Assembly (NCBI RefSeq): GCF_006483445.1
Contig: NZ_PPPT01000162.1
Coordinates: forward strand, 1-52,074
Direction: 5' to 3'
Source of the DNA: Bradyrhizobium guangdongense
Lineage (GTDB): Bacteria > Pseudomonadota > Alphaproteobacteria > Rhizobiales > Xanthobacteraceae
DNA length: 52,074 bases
Part shown: in pieces, positions 44,982 to 52,074 of the stretch
Numbering within the stretch: the stretch's first letter is position 1
Layout of the letters: each line of letters begins with the position of its first letter
Translations under genes and position numbers: made by a program
The notes under the pieces: generated by a model
Seen by the model: only the letters and a program-made list of their open reading frames with translations
The model's database searches: none
Told to the model about the DNA's origin: nothing

Positions 44982-46724
44982 TTAGTCGCCCGGATCGCTT
45001 TCGAGCGCCGCGGTCGCGCGTCGAACGCCGGAGACGCAGAGCCGCTCGGTCCGGAACACGACGTCATCCTGGGACGGCAGCGCCTCGCAATAGGAGACGA
45101 TATAGCCGATGCCGTTGCGCGCGGCGTAAGCCTGCTTCGCGGCGTGCTCCAGATTTTCCAGATCGCTCATGCGCTCGTGCCAAACCCGGTAATAGGACGG
45201 CGTCCACATCGCGCCCGCGCCACGCCGCCAATCCACCCAGATGCGACGGTGGGAAACGAACTCGAAATTGACGGCGCGGGACAGCGCAGTCTTCCAGACC
45301 GGATGCACCAACCTCGGGTCGGGTCGTGGCGGCACGATGAAGATCGCGGTCTCCGGCGTCTCCCGGCGCGCCCAATCGCTGACCACGCCCCACTCCTCGA
45401 CGCCTGCGGAATAGAGGCGGTTGACCTGGATGTACTGCCAGCCCCACATCGGCGTCAGCACCAGCGCGACGAAGGCCAGCGCGGCAAAGCCGAGCCTGCG
45501 CCGACGCGCGAGAACGGCTTCCGACGCCGATTGAAAATACGGGATGAGCAGGATGATCGGGGTCGCCAGCAGGAAGGTGAAGCGCCCGAGGGCGAGCGAC
45601 AGCACGATCAGGCAGCCCGGCAGGAACAAGGATCCGTCACGACACAGGCAGTGCGTGGCGAGCGCCAGCGTCGCGATGCTCGCAAGCAGATGAATGACCA
45701 CGCCGGCGCGCAGCAGTTGCAGATTGAGCAGAAGCGGCGAGCCGCTGACCAGCGGAAGCACACATCCGAGCAGATAGAGCCCGACCGCGACGACGTAGAC
45801 GGCGCGGAAGTCCCCGGCGCGCTCGCCGAGCCGCCACACCGCGGCCGCGCCGAGCAGCATCACCGCAAAGATCGCGGCGACGTCGGCCAGCGGGATCGCG
45901 TCGATCAGCGAATGCCCGGGAAAATATTCGTGGAGATAGGCGATGTAGTCGAAGCCGATCGGCTTGCCGAACTCCGGGTTGGAGATGACGTTGTGGACCG
46001 CGGGATAAGCGATCGGCACAGCGATCACCGCGCCGACCAGGACGCGCGAGCACAGGGCGAGAAAGGTGGCTTGCCCCCGGACGAGATGGCAGACGGCGAC
46101 GATCGCGAGCAGCGGCGCGAGCCAGACCGCCATCAGCGCATTGATGAAAAACGTGACCCCCAGCGCGACGGTCGCCGCAGCGAATTGCCCTCGCATCGCA
46201 AGGTAGAGTCCGAGCAGGAGCGTTCCGTTGGCCATCTCCGAATGTGTGAAATAGCCGACCAGCAGGCCGCCCGTTCCGGCGAAGGAGACCCCAATCAGAA
46301 ATGGCGTGGTGCACGCGAGCACGGCGAAGACGATTTTTTCGCGACGACTGACGACACCGAGCAATTCTGCGCAGCAGAGAAGGCCGATGAACGACAGCAG
46401 AAGGGACAGGCAGTCGAGGCCAAGGAACAGCAGGTCGACACGCTGGATGTGCTTCTGGATGCCGCTCAGCATCACCCAGACGCCGGAGGCGAAATAGCGC
46501 AGCGACTGGATGAAGGCATCGTCGCGATATTGCGGCTCGTCATAGAGGCCCGCGACGATCGGCAGATGGAACAAATTGTTCTCGATGCCGAACACGAAGC
46601 CGGTGAAGAAAAGCGAGAACGCTGCGGCGGCGGTCGCGATGACCAGCGTGTCGACGACGGATGCGGAGACGGTCGGCGCCGATCGGCGCGCGTCGATATC
46701 GAATGTCGAGGACAGGAGCGTCAT
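44982..46724 (-). CDS. GT-C-like multi-pass membrane protein
   Basis: The 580-residue protein has about ten hydrophobic segments, a loop YDEPQYRDDAFIQSLRYF after the first one, and a soluble C-terminal domain (about residues 450-580) with NFEFVSHRRIWVDWRR and WTPSYYRVWHERM. The layout is that of GT-C glycosyltransferases; the C-terminal part recalls DUF6798, which I cannot confirm. The start ATG overlaps the UbiA stop (TGATG). It probably acts on the lipid-linked sugar made by its neighbours. Confidence 0.7.
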   Translation of the reverse strand: MTLLSSTFDIDARRSAPTVSASVVDTLVIATAAAAFSLFFTGFVFGIENNLFHLPIVAGLYDEPQYRDDAFIQSLRYFASGVWVMLSGIQKHIQRVDLLFLGLDCLSLLLSFIGLLCCAELLGVVSRREKIVFAVLACTTPFLIGVSFAGTGGLLVGYFTHSEMANGTLLLGLYLAMRGQFAAATVALGVTFFINALMAVWLAPLLAIVAVCHLVRGQATFLALCSRVLVGAVIAVPIAYPAVHNVISNPEFGKPIGFDYIAYLHEYFPGHSLIDAIPLADVAAIFAVMLLGAAAVWRLGERAGDFRAVYVVAVGLYLLGCVLPLVSGSPLLLNLQLLRAGVVIHLLASIATLALATHCLCRDGSLFLPGCLIVLSLALGRFTFLLATPIILLIPYFQSASEAVLARRRRLGFAALAFVALVLTPMWGWQYIQVNRLYSAGVEEWGVVSDWARRETPETAIFIVPPRPDPRLVHPVWKTALSRAVNFEFVSHRRIWVDWRRGAGAMWTPSYYRVWHERMSDLENLEHAAKQAYAARNGIGYIVSYCEALPSQDDVVFRTERLCVSGVRRATAALESDPGD

Positions 46725-48052
46725 CAGATCGCCGCCAGCATGATGAAGATCATCGCCGCAACGGTGAGCCGGCTGGCGCCGTCGCGGAACGTGTAGAGGA
46801 TGGGATCGTCCGGCATCTCGCGGCGATGCGCCATCATCAGCGCGCGGCCGAACCAGTAGAGCAACAGCGGATTGAGCAGCCACAGCATCCACGGACGGCT
46901 GTAGAGCGTTGCGACAGTCGAGGACGACGCATAGAGCGAGAACACGATGATCGCGTTCATGCCGCTCGCCGCCGCCATGGCCGCGATGACGTTGAGGTCG
47001 GAGATGCGGTAGTCGCGATTGGCGGGATCGGCGAGCCCCGCGCCCTGGCGCATGCTGAGCTCGCTGAACCGCTTGATCAGCGCTAGCGATGTGAACACGA
47101 ACAGCGAGAACATCAATAGCCATTCCGACAGCACGACGCCGACGGCGACGGCACCGGCGATGATGCGCAGGCTGTAGAGGCCGGCCAGCGTCACGACGTC
47201 GACCAGCATTTTCCGCTTGAGAACGAGCGAATAGGCGATCGTCGTCGCCAGATAAGCGCCGAGGACTGCGACGAAGACGCCGGAGATGCAGAGGCTGGCA
47301 CCGACCGCGAACAGCCAAAGCACGGGGATGGCGATCAGCGCATGCGCGATCGGAAGCTCGCCGGCCGCGAGCGCCCGATGACGCTTGGTCGGGTGCTGAC
47401 GATCCGCCGCGAGGTCCAAGAGATCGTTCATCAGATAGGCGCCGGACGCGCAGGCCGAGAACGCCAGGAACGCCAGCAGCGCGAGCCCAAGCGAGGTCAG
47501 GTTGATCTGATGCGCGGTCACCAGCGGGACGAAGACCAGCGTGTTCTTGGCGTATTGGTAGACGCGGGCCGCCCGGACCCAGGTTCGCCAGCCGACCTCT
47601 CGGCCAGCGCTTCCGCCTGCGACATGGACCGCCGATTGCGGATCGAATGGCAGCGTCTCACCCCCGGCGAGGGCAGCCGTCGTCACCACCCCGTCAAAGC
47701 CGAGATGCGCCGCGATCCCCGCGGCGTGTGCCTCGAAACGGTGCGCGGCCAGAAAAATTCGCTCGCCCCGCGCCCGCGCCGCCAGCGCGCGGTTGAGCAC
47801 CTCCTGGTCGTACGGCAGATGCGCATAGTCGACCTTGGCGCGCGCCAAGATGCTGGTGAGCGGCCCCATGCCCGCCTGCCCGCCCGCCCCGAAGCGCGCC
47901 AGCAGACGGCCGGGCCGGCTGAACAGAGCCTCCAGCAGGAGATTCGAACGCAGCAGCGCGCCCTCGAGATCGATGACCAGCACGCGCTCAGCCGCCGCCG
48001 GAGACGGCGCCTGCTCGAACCGATCAAAATGCTGCCGAAGAGGCTGCTCCAT
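46724..48052 (-). CDS. UbiA prenyltransferase with degenerate N-terminal HAD domain
   Basis: The C-terminal 280 residues are a UbiA-type membrane prenyltransferase with NDLLDLAADRQHP, the Asp-rich motif. In mycobacteria this group (Rv3806c) makes decaprenyl-phosphoryl-5-phosphoribose. The N-terminal 160 residues resemble a HAD phosphatase, but the first motif reads VIDLEGALL rather than DLDGT, and the lysine and the GDSxxD motif are absent. I started at ATG 48052; a TTG at 48133 would add 27 residues. In Azorhizobium, NoeH (HAD) and NoeC (UbiA) carry the two parts separately. The membrane operon continues with two glycosyltransferases. Confidence 0.85.
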   Translation of the reverse strand: MEQPLRQHFDRFEQAPSPAAAERVLVIDLEGALLRSNLLLEALFSRPGRLLARFGAGGQAGMGPLTSILARAKVDYAHLPYDQEVLNRALAARARGERIFLAAHRFEAHAAGIAAHLGFDGVVTTAALAGGETLPFDPQSAVHVAGGSAGREVGWRTWVRAARVYQYAKNTLVFVPLVTAHQINLTSLGLALLAFLAFSACASGAYLMNDLLDLAADRQHPTKRHRALAAGELPIAHALIAIPVLWLFAVGASLCISGVFVAVLGAYLATTIAYSLVLKRKMLVDVVTLAGLYSLRIIAGAVAVGVVLSEWLLMFSLFVFTSLALIKRFSELSMRQGAGLADPANRDYRISDLNVIAAMAAASGMNAIIVFSLYASSSTVATLYSRPWMLWLLNPLLLYWFGRALMMAHRREMPDDPILYTFRDGASRLTVAAMIFIMLAAI

Positions 48053-48277
48053 TGCGACGATGCTCTGCTTGCCGAGAGATTGCCGGCTGGCTGCCGGGAG
48101 CAGGGAAATCCACGGGAAAACCGTAGTTTCCAATCGCTAAGGACGGCTTAATTCAACCTCTAGAAGGTGCCTTGGAACCGGCAGGGTCGGGGCGGCAGCC
48201 GCGGGCCGAATCGGCCTATTGGGCGACGACCGGAGCGGGCCATCGCGCCGTCAAAAACAGGAGTTTTCGAGAAAAAA

Positions 48278-48364
<87 letters not shown>

Positions 48365-48498
48365 ATGCCTGTTGGGCACGGGGGCGGTTACTAAGGTTCA
48401 GTGACGGTCTTGTCAATTCGTCCGTGGACGGCGGATTGCGCATCGCAAAACGGGCCGATACAAGCCTTCCCTAAGCGCACTTCCCGAGGACAGACCCC

Positions 48499-49464
48499 AT
48501 GCAATCGAATCAGGAAACTCTCGTCACGGTTTTCGGCGGATCGGGGTTTTTGGGCCGCAGCGTGGTCCGCGCGCTGTGCAAGCGGGATTACCGCGTCCGG
48601 GTCGCGGTCCGGCGGCCGGAACTGGCCGGGTTCCTCCAGCCGCTCGGCCGGGTCGGCCAGGTCCACACCGTACAGGCCAATCTGCGCTACCCGGCCTCGG
48701 TCGAGGCGGCGCTCCGTGATTCGGACATCGTCATCAACCTGGTCGGCATTCTGACCGAGGGCGGCGAGCAGAGCTTTGACGCCGTCCAGGCCAAGGGCGC
48801 CGAGACCGTTGCCAGGGCGGCCGCGGCTGCCGGCGCGAAGCTGGTGCATGTCTCCGCGATCGGCGCCGACGAGCAGTCGGCCTCCCGCTACGCCCGCGCC
48901 AAGGCGCTCGGCGAGAAGGCGGTGCTGGCGGCTGTGCCGTCGGCCACGATCGTCCGCCCCTCCGTGATCTTCGGGTCCGACGACCAGTTCACCAACCGCT
49001 TTGCCGCGCTGGCGCGGATGTCGCCGGTGCTGCCGCTGATCGGCGGCGAGACAAAGATGCAGCCGGTCTATGTCGGCGATGTCGCGACCGCAATCGCCGA
49101 CATCGTGGACGGCAAGGGCAAGGCGGGCGCGACGTACGAGCTCGGCGGGCCGGAAGTGCTGACCATGCGCGAGATCATCGAGACGATTCTGGAGATCACC
49201 GACCGCAAGCGGATGCTGGTGCCGCTGCCGTTCGGGCTGGCGCGCTTACAGGCGACGTTTCTGCAATTCGCGCCCGGTGCGTTCAAGCTGACGCCGGACC
49301 AGGTCACGCTGCTCGAGCGCGACAATGTCGTTTCGGACGCTGCGAAGTCGGCCGGGCTGACGCTGGAAGGCCTCGGCATCACCGCCGATTCGCTCGAAGC
49401 GATCGCCCCGCAATATCTCTGGCGCTTCCGCGCCGCCGGGCAGTTCCAGCGCAAGAGCGCGTGA
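48499..49464 (+). CDS. NDUFA9-like complex I-associated SDR
   Basis: The 321-residue atypical SDR has VTVFGGSGFLGRSVVRALC for NAD(P) binding and conserved INLVGIL, HVSAIGAD and a YARAKALGEKAVL segment with the Tyr-x-x-x-Lys-like pattern. It resembles NDUFA9, an accessory protein of respiratory complex I. GAGGA precedes the start. In Bradyrhizobium-type genomes this gene is next to uppP; here dprE2-dprE1 lie between them. Confidence 0.85.
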   Translation: MQSNQETLVTVFGGSGFLGRSVVRALCKRDYRVRVAVRRPELAGFLQPLGRVGQVHTVQANLRYPASVEAALRDSDIVINLVGILTEGGEQSFDAVQAKGAETVARAAAAAGAKLVHVSAIGADEQSASRYARAKALGEKAVLAAVPSATIVRPSVIFGSDDQFTNRFAALARMSPVLPLIGGETKMQPVYVGDVATAIADIVDGKGKAGATYELGGPEVLTMREIIETILEITDRKRMLVPLPFGLARLQATFLQFAPGAFKLTPDQVTLLERDNVVSDAAKSAGLTLEGLGITADSLEAIAPQYLWRFRAAGQFQRKSA

Positions 49465-49473
49465 CGTCTCCAT

Positions 49474-49559
49474 CGTCATGGCCGGGCTAGTCCCGGCCAT
49501 CCACGACCTTTGCCGCAGCACCAAGAACGTGGATGCCCGGCACAAGGCCGGGCATGACG
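49474..49559. repeat. Palindromic repeat, family D
   Basis: Ends CGTCATGGCCGGGCT and AGGCCGGGCATGACG are inverted, with inner ATCCACGACCTTT and CACCAAGAACGTGGAT arms. It is one large hairpin in the 115-base gap between two convergent genes and may serve both as a bidirectional terminator. Confidence 0.75.
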
Positions 49560-49579
49560 AGTTTTTGGCGCGAGTTCCC

Positions 49580-50320
49580 TCAGAACTTCAGCTTCTTGAA
49601 AATCGCTTCGGGCAGCGTCTTGATGATCAGCATCACGAGGCGCCATTTGTTGCTGACGTAGATGACGTCCTTCTTGCGCTGGACGGCGTCGAAGATCGCA
49701 TCGCCCACGACGGGCGCTTCAACCGTCAATGGACCGATTAGCTTCATGCCTTCGGTCATCTTGGTCCGCACGAAGCCAGGCTTCACCGTGATGACCTGTA
49801 CGCCGCCGCGGCTGGCGCGTGCGCGCAGGCCGGAGAGGAACGCGGAGAAGCCCGCTTTCGCCGAGCCGTAGACATAGTTCGAGGCGCGGCCGCGATCGCC
49901 CGCGACCGATGACACGCCGACGATCGCACCAGAACCGCGCGCCAGAAACTTTTCTGCGAACAGGCCGAGGATCAGCGACGGTCCCTCATAGTTGGAGCGC
50001 ATGATCGTGGTGGCGTGATCGAGATCGGCTTGCGCATTCTCCTGCACACCGAGCAGCCCGACGATGGAGACCACGGCATCCGGCAGCGCCAGCAGGCCGG
50101 CGACAAAACCGTCAAAGGAAGCCGTATCGAGCACGTCGAAGTGATGCGTGCTTGCGTTCACGCTGTTGCGCGCGCGCAGGTCGGCGGCATCGGGCTCAAG
50201 CGCTGCGGCGTCGCGGCCGGCGAGCTGGACGTCCCAACCCGCCTTTGCAAAAGCGCGCGCGGTGGCGCGGCCGATGTCGGAGCTGCCGCCGAGAATGAGG
50301 GCGATCTTGCGAGACGTCAC
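49580..50320 (-). CDS. dprE2: DprE2-like decaprenyl-phosphoryl-2-keto-pentose reductase
   Basis: DprE2 reduces the 2-keto intermediate made by DprE1, to yield decaprenyl-phosphoryl arabinose. The 246-residue SDR has LGGSSDIGRATA for NAD binding, catalytic YVYGSAKAG and a C-terminus (IYVSNKWRLVMLIIKTLP) that follows the pattern of mycobacterial DprE2 (VW-APAAFRYVMMVLRHIP). It starts with GTG inside a GTGA overlap with dprE1. The assignment depends on its pairing with dprE1. Confidence 0.88.
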   Translation of the reverse strand: MTSRKIALILGGSSDIGRATARAFAKAGWDVQLAGRDAAALEPDAADLRARNSVNASTHHFDVLDTASFDGFVAGLLALPDAVVSIVGLLGVQENAQADLDHATTIMRSNYEGPSLILGLFAEKFLARGSGAIVGVSSVAGDRGRASNYVYGSAKAGFSAFLSGLRARASRGGVQVITVKPGFVRTKMTEGMKLIGPLTVEAPVVGDAIFDAVQRKKDVIYVSNKWRLVMLIIKTLPEAIFKKLKF

Positions 50321-51654
50321 GTTTGCACCTCATCGAATAGACGCTGCGAGAGTTTTGAGCGGATCTTTCCGGACGGATCGAGGGATGCGCGGATCGCCTT
50401 GAAACGCTGCAGGTCCGGATAGCCGGCCTCGAACGTGGCGCGCGACTGGCGCGCATCCTTTGCGAGATAGAGCCGCCCGCCCGCGGCAACGACGAGACGA
50501 TCGAGCTCGTCGAGGAAATCCAGGATGCTGCCGGTCATCGGAAAATCCAGCGCCAGCGTGTAGCCCGGCAGCGGAAACGACATGATGCCATCGCCCTGCC
50601 CGAGCTTCTTGAGAACGGCGAGGAACGACGCATCGCCGCGCTTCGACACGCGCGCAAGGATCTCGCCGAGCACGTCGCGCGCATTGGTCTGCGGGATTAC
50701 GCATTGATGCTGCAGAAAACCTCGGCGGCCGTAGATCCGATTCCAGGCGCCGACGCTGTCGAGCGGGAAGAAGTAAGGGAAGATCGAAACGAGATTGGGT
50801 GCGCCTGCGCGGCGCGCGCCCATCCGGAAATAGAGCTCGTTGAAGGCGCGGATGCTGTAGCGGTTCAGCGTCAGCGACGGCAGATCGATGGGCACGCTGA
50901 GTTTTGGATCGGCGCCGCGCGGAAATTTGTCCGAGTCGGGCGCAACCTCCGAGGCGCGCGCGTGCTCGCCCAGATAGATCAGCGAGCGGCCGAGATTGCT
51001 GCCGCCGGCCACGCAATCGATCCAGGCCACCGAATAGGTCGCGGAATCGCCGGCATCGAGCGCCTTGATCGCGTCGGCGAGATTCTCGGCCGGAACGACC
51101 TGCTCGCGGATCCAGCCGGTCTCGACCTTGCGCAGCCGCAGCGTCGCTTCGAGGATGACGCCGGTAAGACCCATACCGCCGATGGTCGCGAGGAACGCGT
51201 CCGGATTCTGCTCGCGCGAGATTTCGAGCGTCTCACCCTGCCCGGACAGCAACAAAATGCTGTCGACGTAGCGGCCAAAGCCGCCTTCACAATGATGGTT
51301 CTTGCCGTGGACGTCGGCCGCGATTGCGCCGCCGATCGAAACGAAGCGCGTGCCCGGCACGACGTAAGGAAGGAAGCCGCGCGGGCCAAAGGTGTCGATG
51401 AGATCCGACAGCAGCACGCCGGCCTCGATCCGGATACGGCCCGTCTCCGGATCGAACGACCTGACGCGGTCGAAGGCCGTCATGTCGATGGTCTGGCTCT
51501 GGCCGATGCCGGCATCGCCATAGGCGCGGCCATTGCCGCGCGCGACGCCGCCCGAGGTGCGCGCGATGCTCTCGCCGACGGCCCCGAACGACCGCGGCCT
51601 CAGGACATCGGTATCGACGACCGGGAAACGGCCCCAGCCGCTGATCAGCGCCAT
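50317..51654 (-). CDS. dprE1: DprE1-like FAD-dependent decaprenyl-phosphoryl-ribose oxidase
   Basis: DprE1 oxidises decaprenyl-phosphoryl ribose at C2 in a two-step epimerisation to arabinose. The 445-residue protein has the FAD motifs ARGNGRAYGD, PGTRFVSIGGAIAADVHGKN and HCEGGFGRYV, GGMGLTGVI, and the C-terminal lysine K399 (GRLYLAKDAR, equivalent to K418 in M. tuberculosis). At the position of the benzothiazinone-reactive Cys387 it has A368 (PGYTLALDFP against PGWNICVDFP). The start has GGAGGAG upstream; a frame nine codons longer is unsupported. Confidence 0.93.
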   Translation of the reverse strand: MALISGWGRFPVVDTDVLRPRSFGAVGESIARTSGGVARGNGRAYGDAGIGQSQTIDMTAFDRVRSFDPETGRIRIEAGVLLSDLIDTFGPRGFLPYVVPGTRFVSIGGAIAADVHGKNHHCEGGFGRYVDSILLLSGQGETLEISREQNPDAFLATIGGMGLTGVILEATLRLRKVETGWIREQVVPAENLADAIKALDAGDSATYSVAWIDCVAGGSNLGRSLIYLGEHARASEVAPDSDKFPRGADPKLSVPIDLPSLTLNRYSIRAFNELYFRMGARRAGAPNLVSIFPYFFPLDSVGAWNRIYGRRGFLQHQCVIPQTNARDVLGEILARVSKRGDASFLAVLKKLGQGDGIMSFPLPGYTLALDFPMTGSILDFLDELDRLVVAAGGRLYLAKDARQSRATFEAGYPDLQRFKAIRASLDPSGKIRSKLSQRLFDEVQT

Positions 51655-51762
51655 GTTCAGCTCCTCCGCGAAAGCGCGCACCGCCTCGCTCGAAACTGCT
51701 TAACCGATCAAAAGCTTATATTAGGTTGAGCGGCGTCAGTGAGTTTTCGAGAAGTTAACGGC

Positions 51763-51847
51763 GTAGCCCGGATGGAGCGTAGCGCAATCCGGGGCCGGCA
51801 GTGCGTACGGCACGATCCCGGATTTCGCTGCGCTCCATCCGGGCTAC
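51763..51847. repeat. Palindromic GTAGCCCGG repeat, family C (copy 2)
   Basis: It has the same ends and inner arms (GGAGCGTAGCGCAATCC, TTTCGCTGCGCTCCATCC) as the copy at 14829-14914. It lies in the 203-base gap between dprE1 and uppP. Confidence 0.8.
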
Positions 51848-51857
51848 GGCCGTACAC

Positions 51858-52074
51858 TTACCGTCCCAGCGCCAGCGCGATCAGGCCGAGCGAGCCGACG
51901 ATGACGCGCCACCAGGCGAACACCGCAAAGCCGTGGCGCGTGACGTAGCCTAGGAACGTCTTCACCACGATGATCGCGGTGATGAACGACACCACGAATC
52001 CTATCGCGATGATGCCCATGTGATCGGTCGTCATCTCCGCCCGGTTTTTGTAGAAGTCGTAGGCGAAGGCGCCG
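51858..52074 (-). CDS. uppP: Undecaprenyl-diphosphatase UppP (BacA), 3' part
   Basis: UppP removes a phosphate from undecaprenyl diphosphate to recycle the lipid carrier. Only the last 72 residues are present. They read AFAYDFYKNRAEM, then two hydrophobic segments (IIAIGFVVSFITAIIVVKTF, then a WWRVIVGSLGLIALALG end), as in the BacA C-terminus. The stop is at 51858-51860. The gene continues beyond the window. Confidence 0.85.
   Translation of the reverse strand, partial: GAFAYDFYKNRAEMTTDHMGIIAIGFVVSFITAIIVVKTFLGYVTRHGFAVFAWWRVIVGSLGLIALALGR

Noticed and set aside
44934..46796. Open frame of 620 codons on the plus strand
   Set aside because: It is antisense to the GT-C gene, very rich in R, D, E and Q, typical of GC-rich shadow frames.

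Overview
The window is GC-rich chromosomal DNA from an alphaproteobacterium of the Hyphomicrobiales. Bradyrhizobium or a near relative is most likely. The grounds are: addB-addA-trxA; the run aroA-cmk-rpsA-sppA-ihfB-lapA-trpF-trpB-trpA-accD-folC; rnd-lptC-lptA-lptB-rpoN-hpf-ptsN; an Hsp20/DUF1150 pair behind a ROSE-type RNA thermometer; and several palindromic intergenic repeat families. The assignment rests on gene content and order and was not tested by a search. No phage, insertion sequence, plasmid gene or CRISPR array is visible.

Layout. Positions 1-6.7 kb (+) hold the 3' part of addB, addA and trxA. Positions 6.7-18.9 kb are almost all on the minus strand: a metallophosphoesterase, folC, accD, trpA, trpB, trpF, a LapA-domain protein, ihfB, sppA, rpsA, cmk and aroA, many coupled by 1-4 base overlaps. 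Positions 19-22 kb hold a TIGR02300 acidic protein, tRNA-Ala(GGC), the divergent ohrR/ohr peroxide switch and a class III CoA-transferase. Positions 22.3-26.6 kb are a glycerol-3-phosphate type ABC importer (ugpBAEC) behind a possible Pho box. Positions 26.7-27.6 kb are a heat-shock unit: RpoH-like promoter, ROSE hairpin, Hsp20, DUF1150, strong terminator. Positions 27.7-31 kb carry a membrane-anchored AraC regulator and an exported serine hydrolase with a PDZ-like domain. Positions 31-35.5 kb are a TetR regulator facing an operon of an SDR enzyme, a saccharopine-dehydrogenase-like reductase and an acyl-CoA ligase, with TetR-type palindromes between them. Positions 35.8-42.4 kb are the ptsN/hpf/rpoN/lptBAC/rnd block, including a candidate sigma-54 promoter in front of ptsN.

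The last 9.5 kb is the most distinctive part. A UbiA prenyltransferase fused to a decayed HAD domain, a GT-C-like membrane protein and a double-length DUF2029/GT87 membrane glycosyltransferase form one operon. A DprE1-like oxidase and DprE2-like reductase form a second operon. A conserved NDUFA9-like gene and tRNA-Leu(CAG) lie between them, and uppP flanks the locus. UbiA (DPPR synthase), DprE1 and DprE2 are the route to decaprenyl-phosphate D-arabinofuranose known from mycobacteria and from Azorhizobium noeCHOP. GT87 includes the arabinofuranosyltransferase AftC. I read the locus as a candidate system that makes and transfers lipid-linked D-arabinofuranose to an unidentified envelope glycan. 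That reading is inference and is the main lead in this window.
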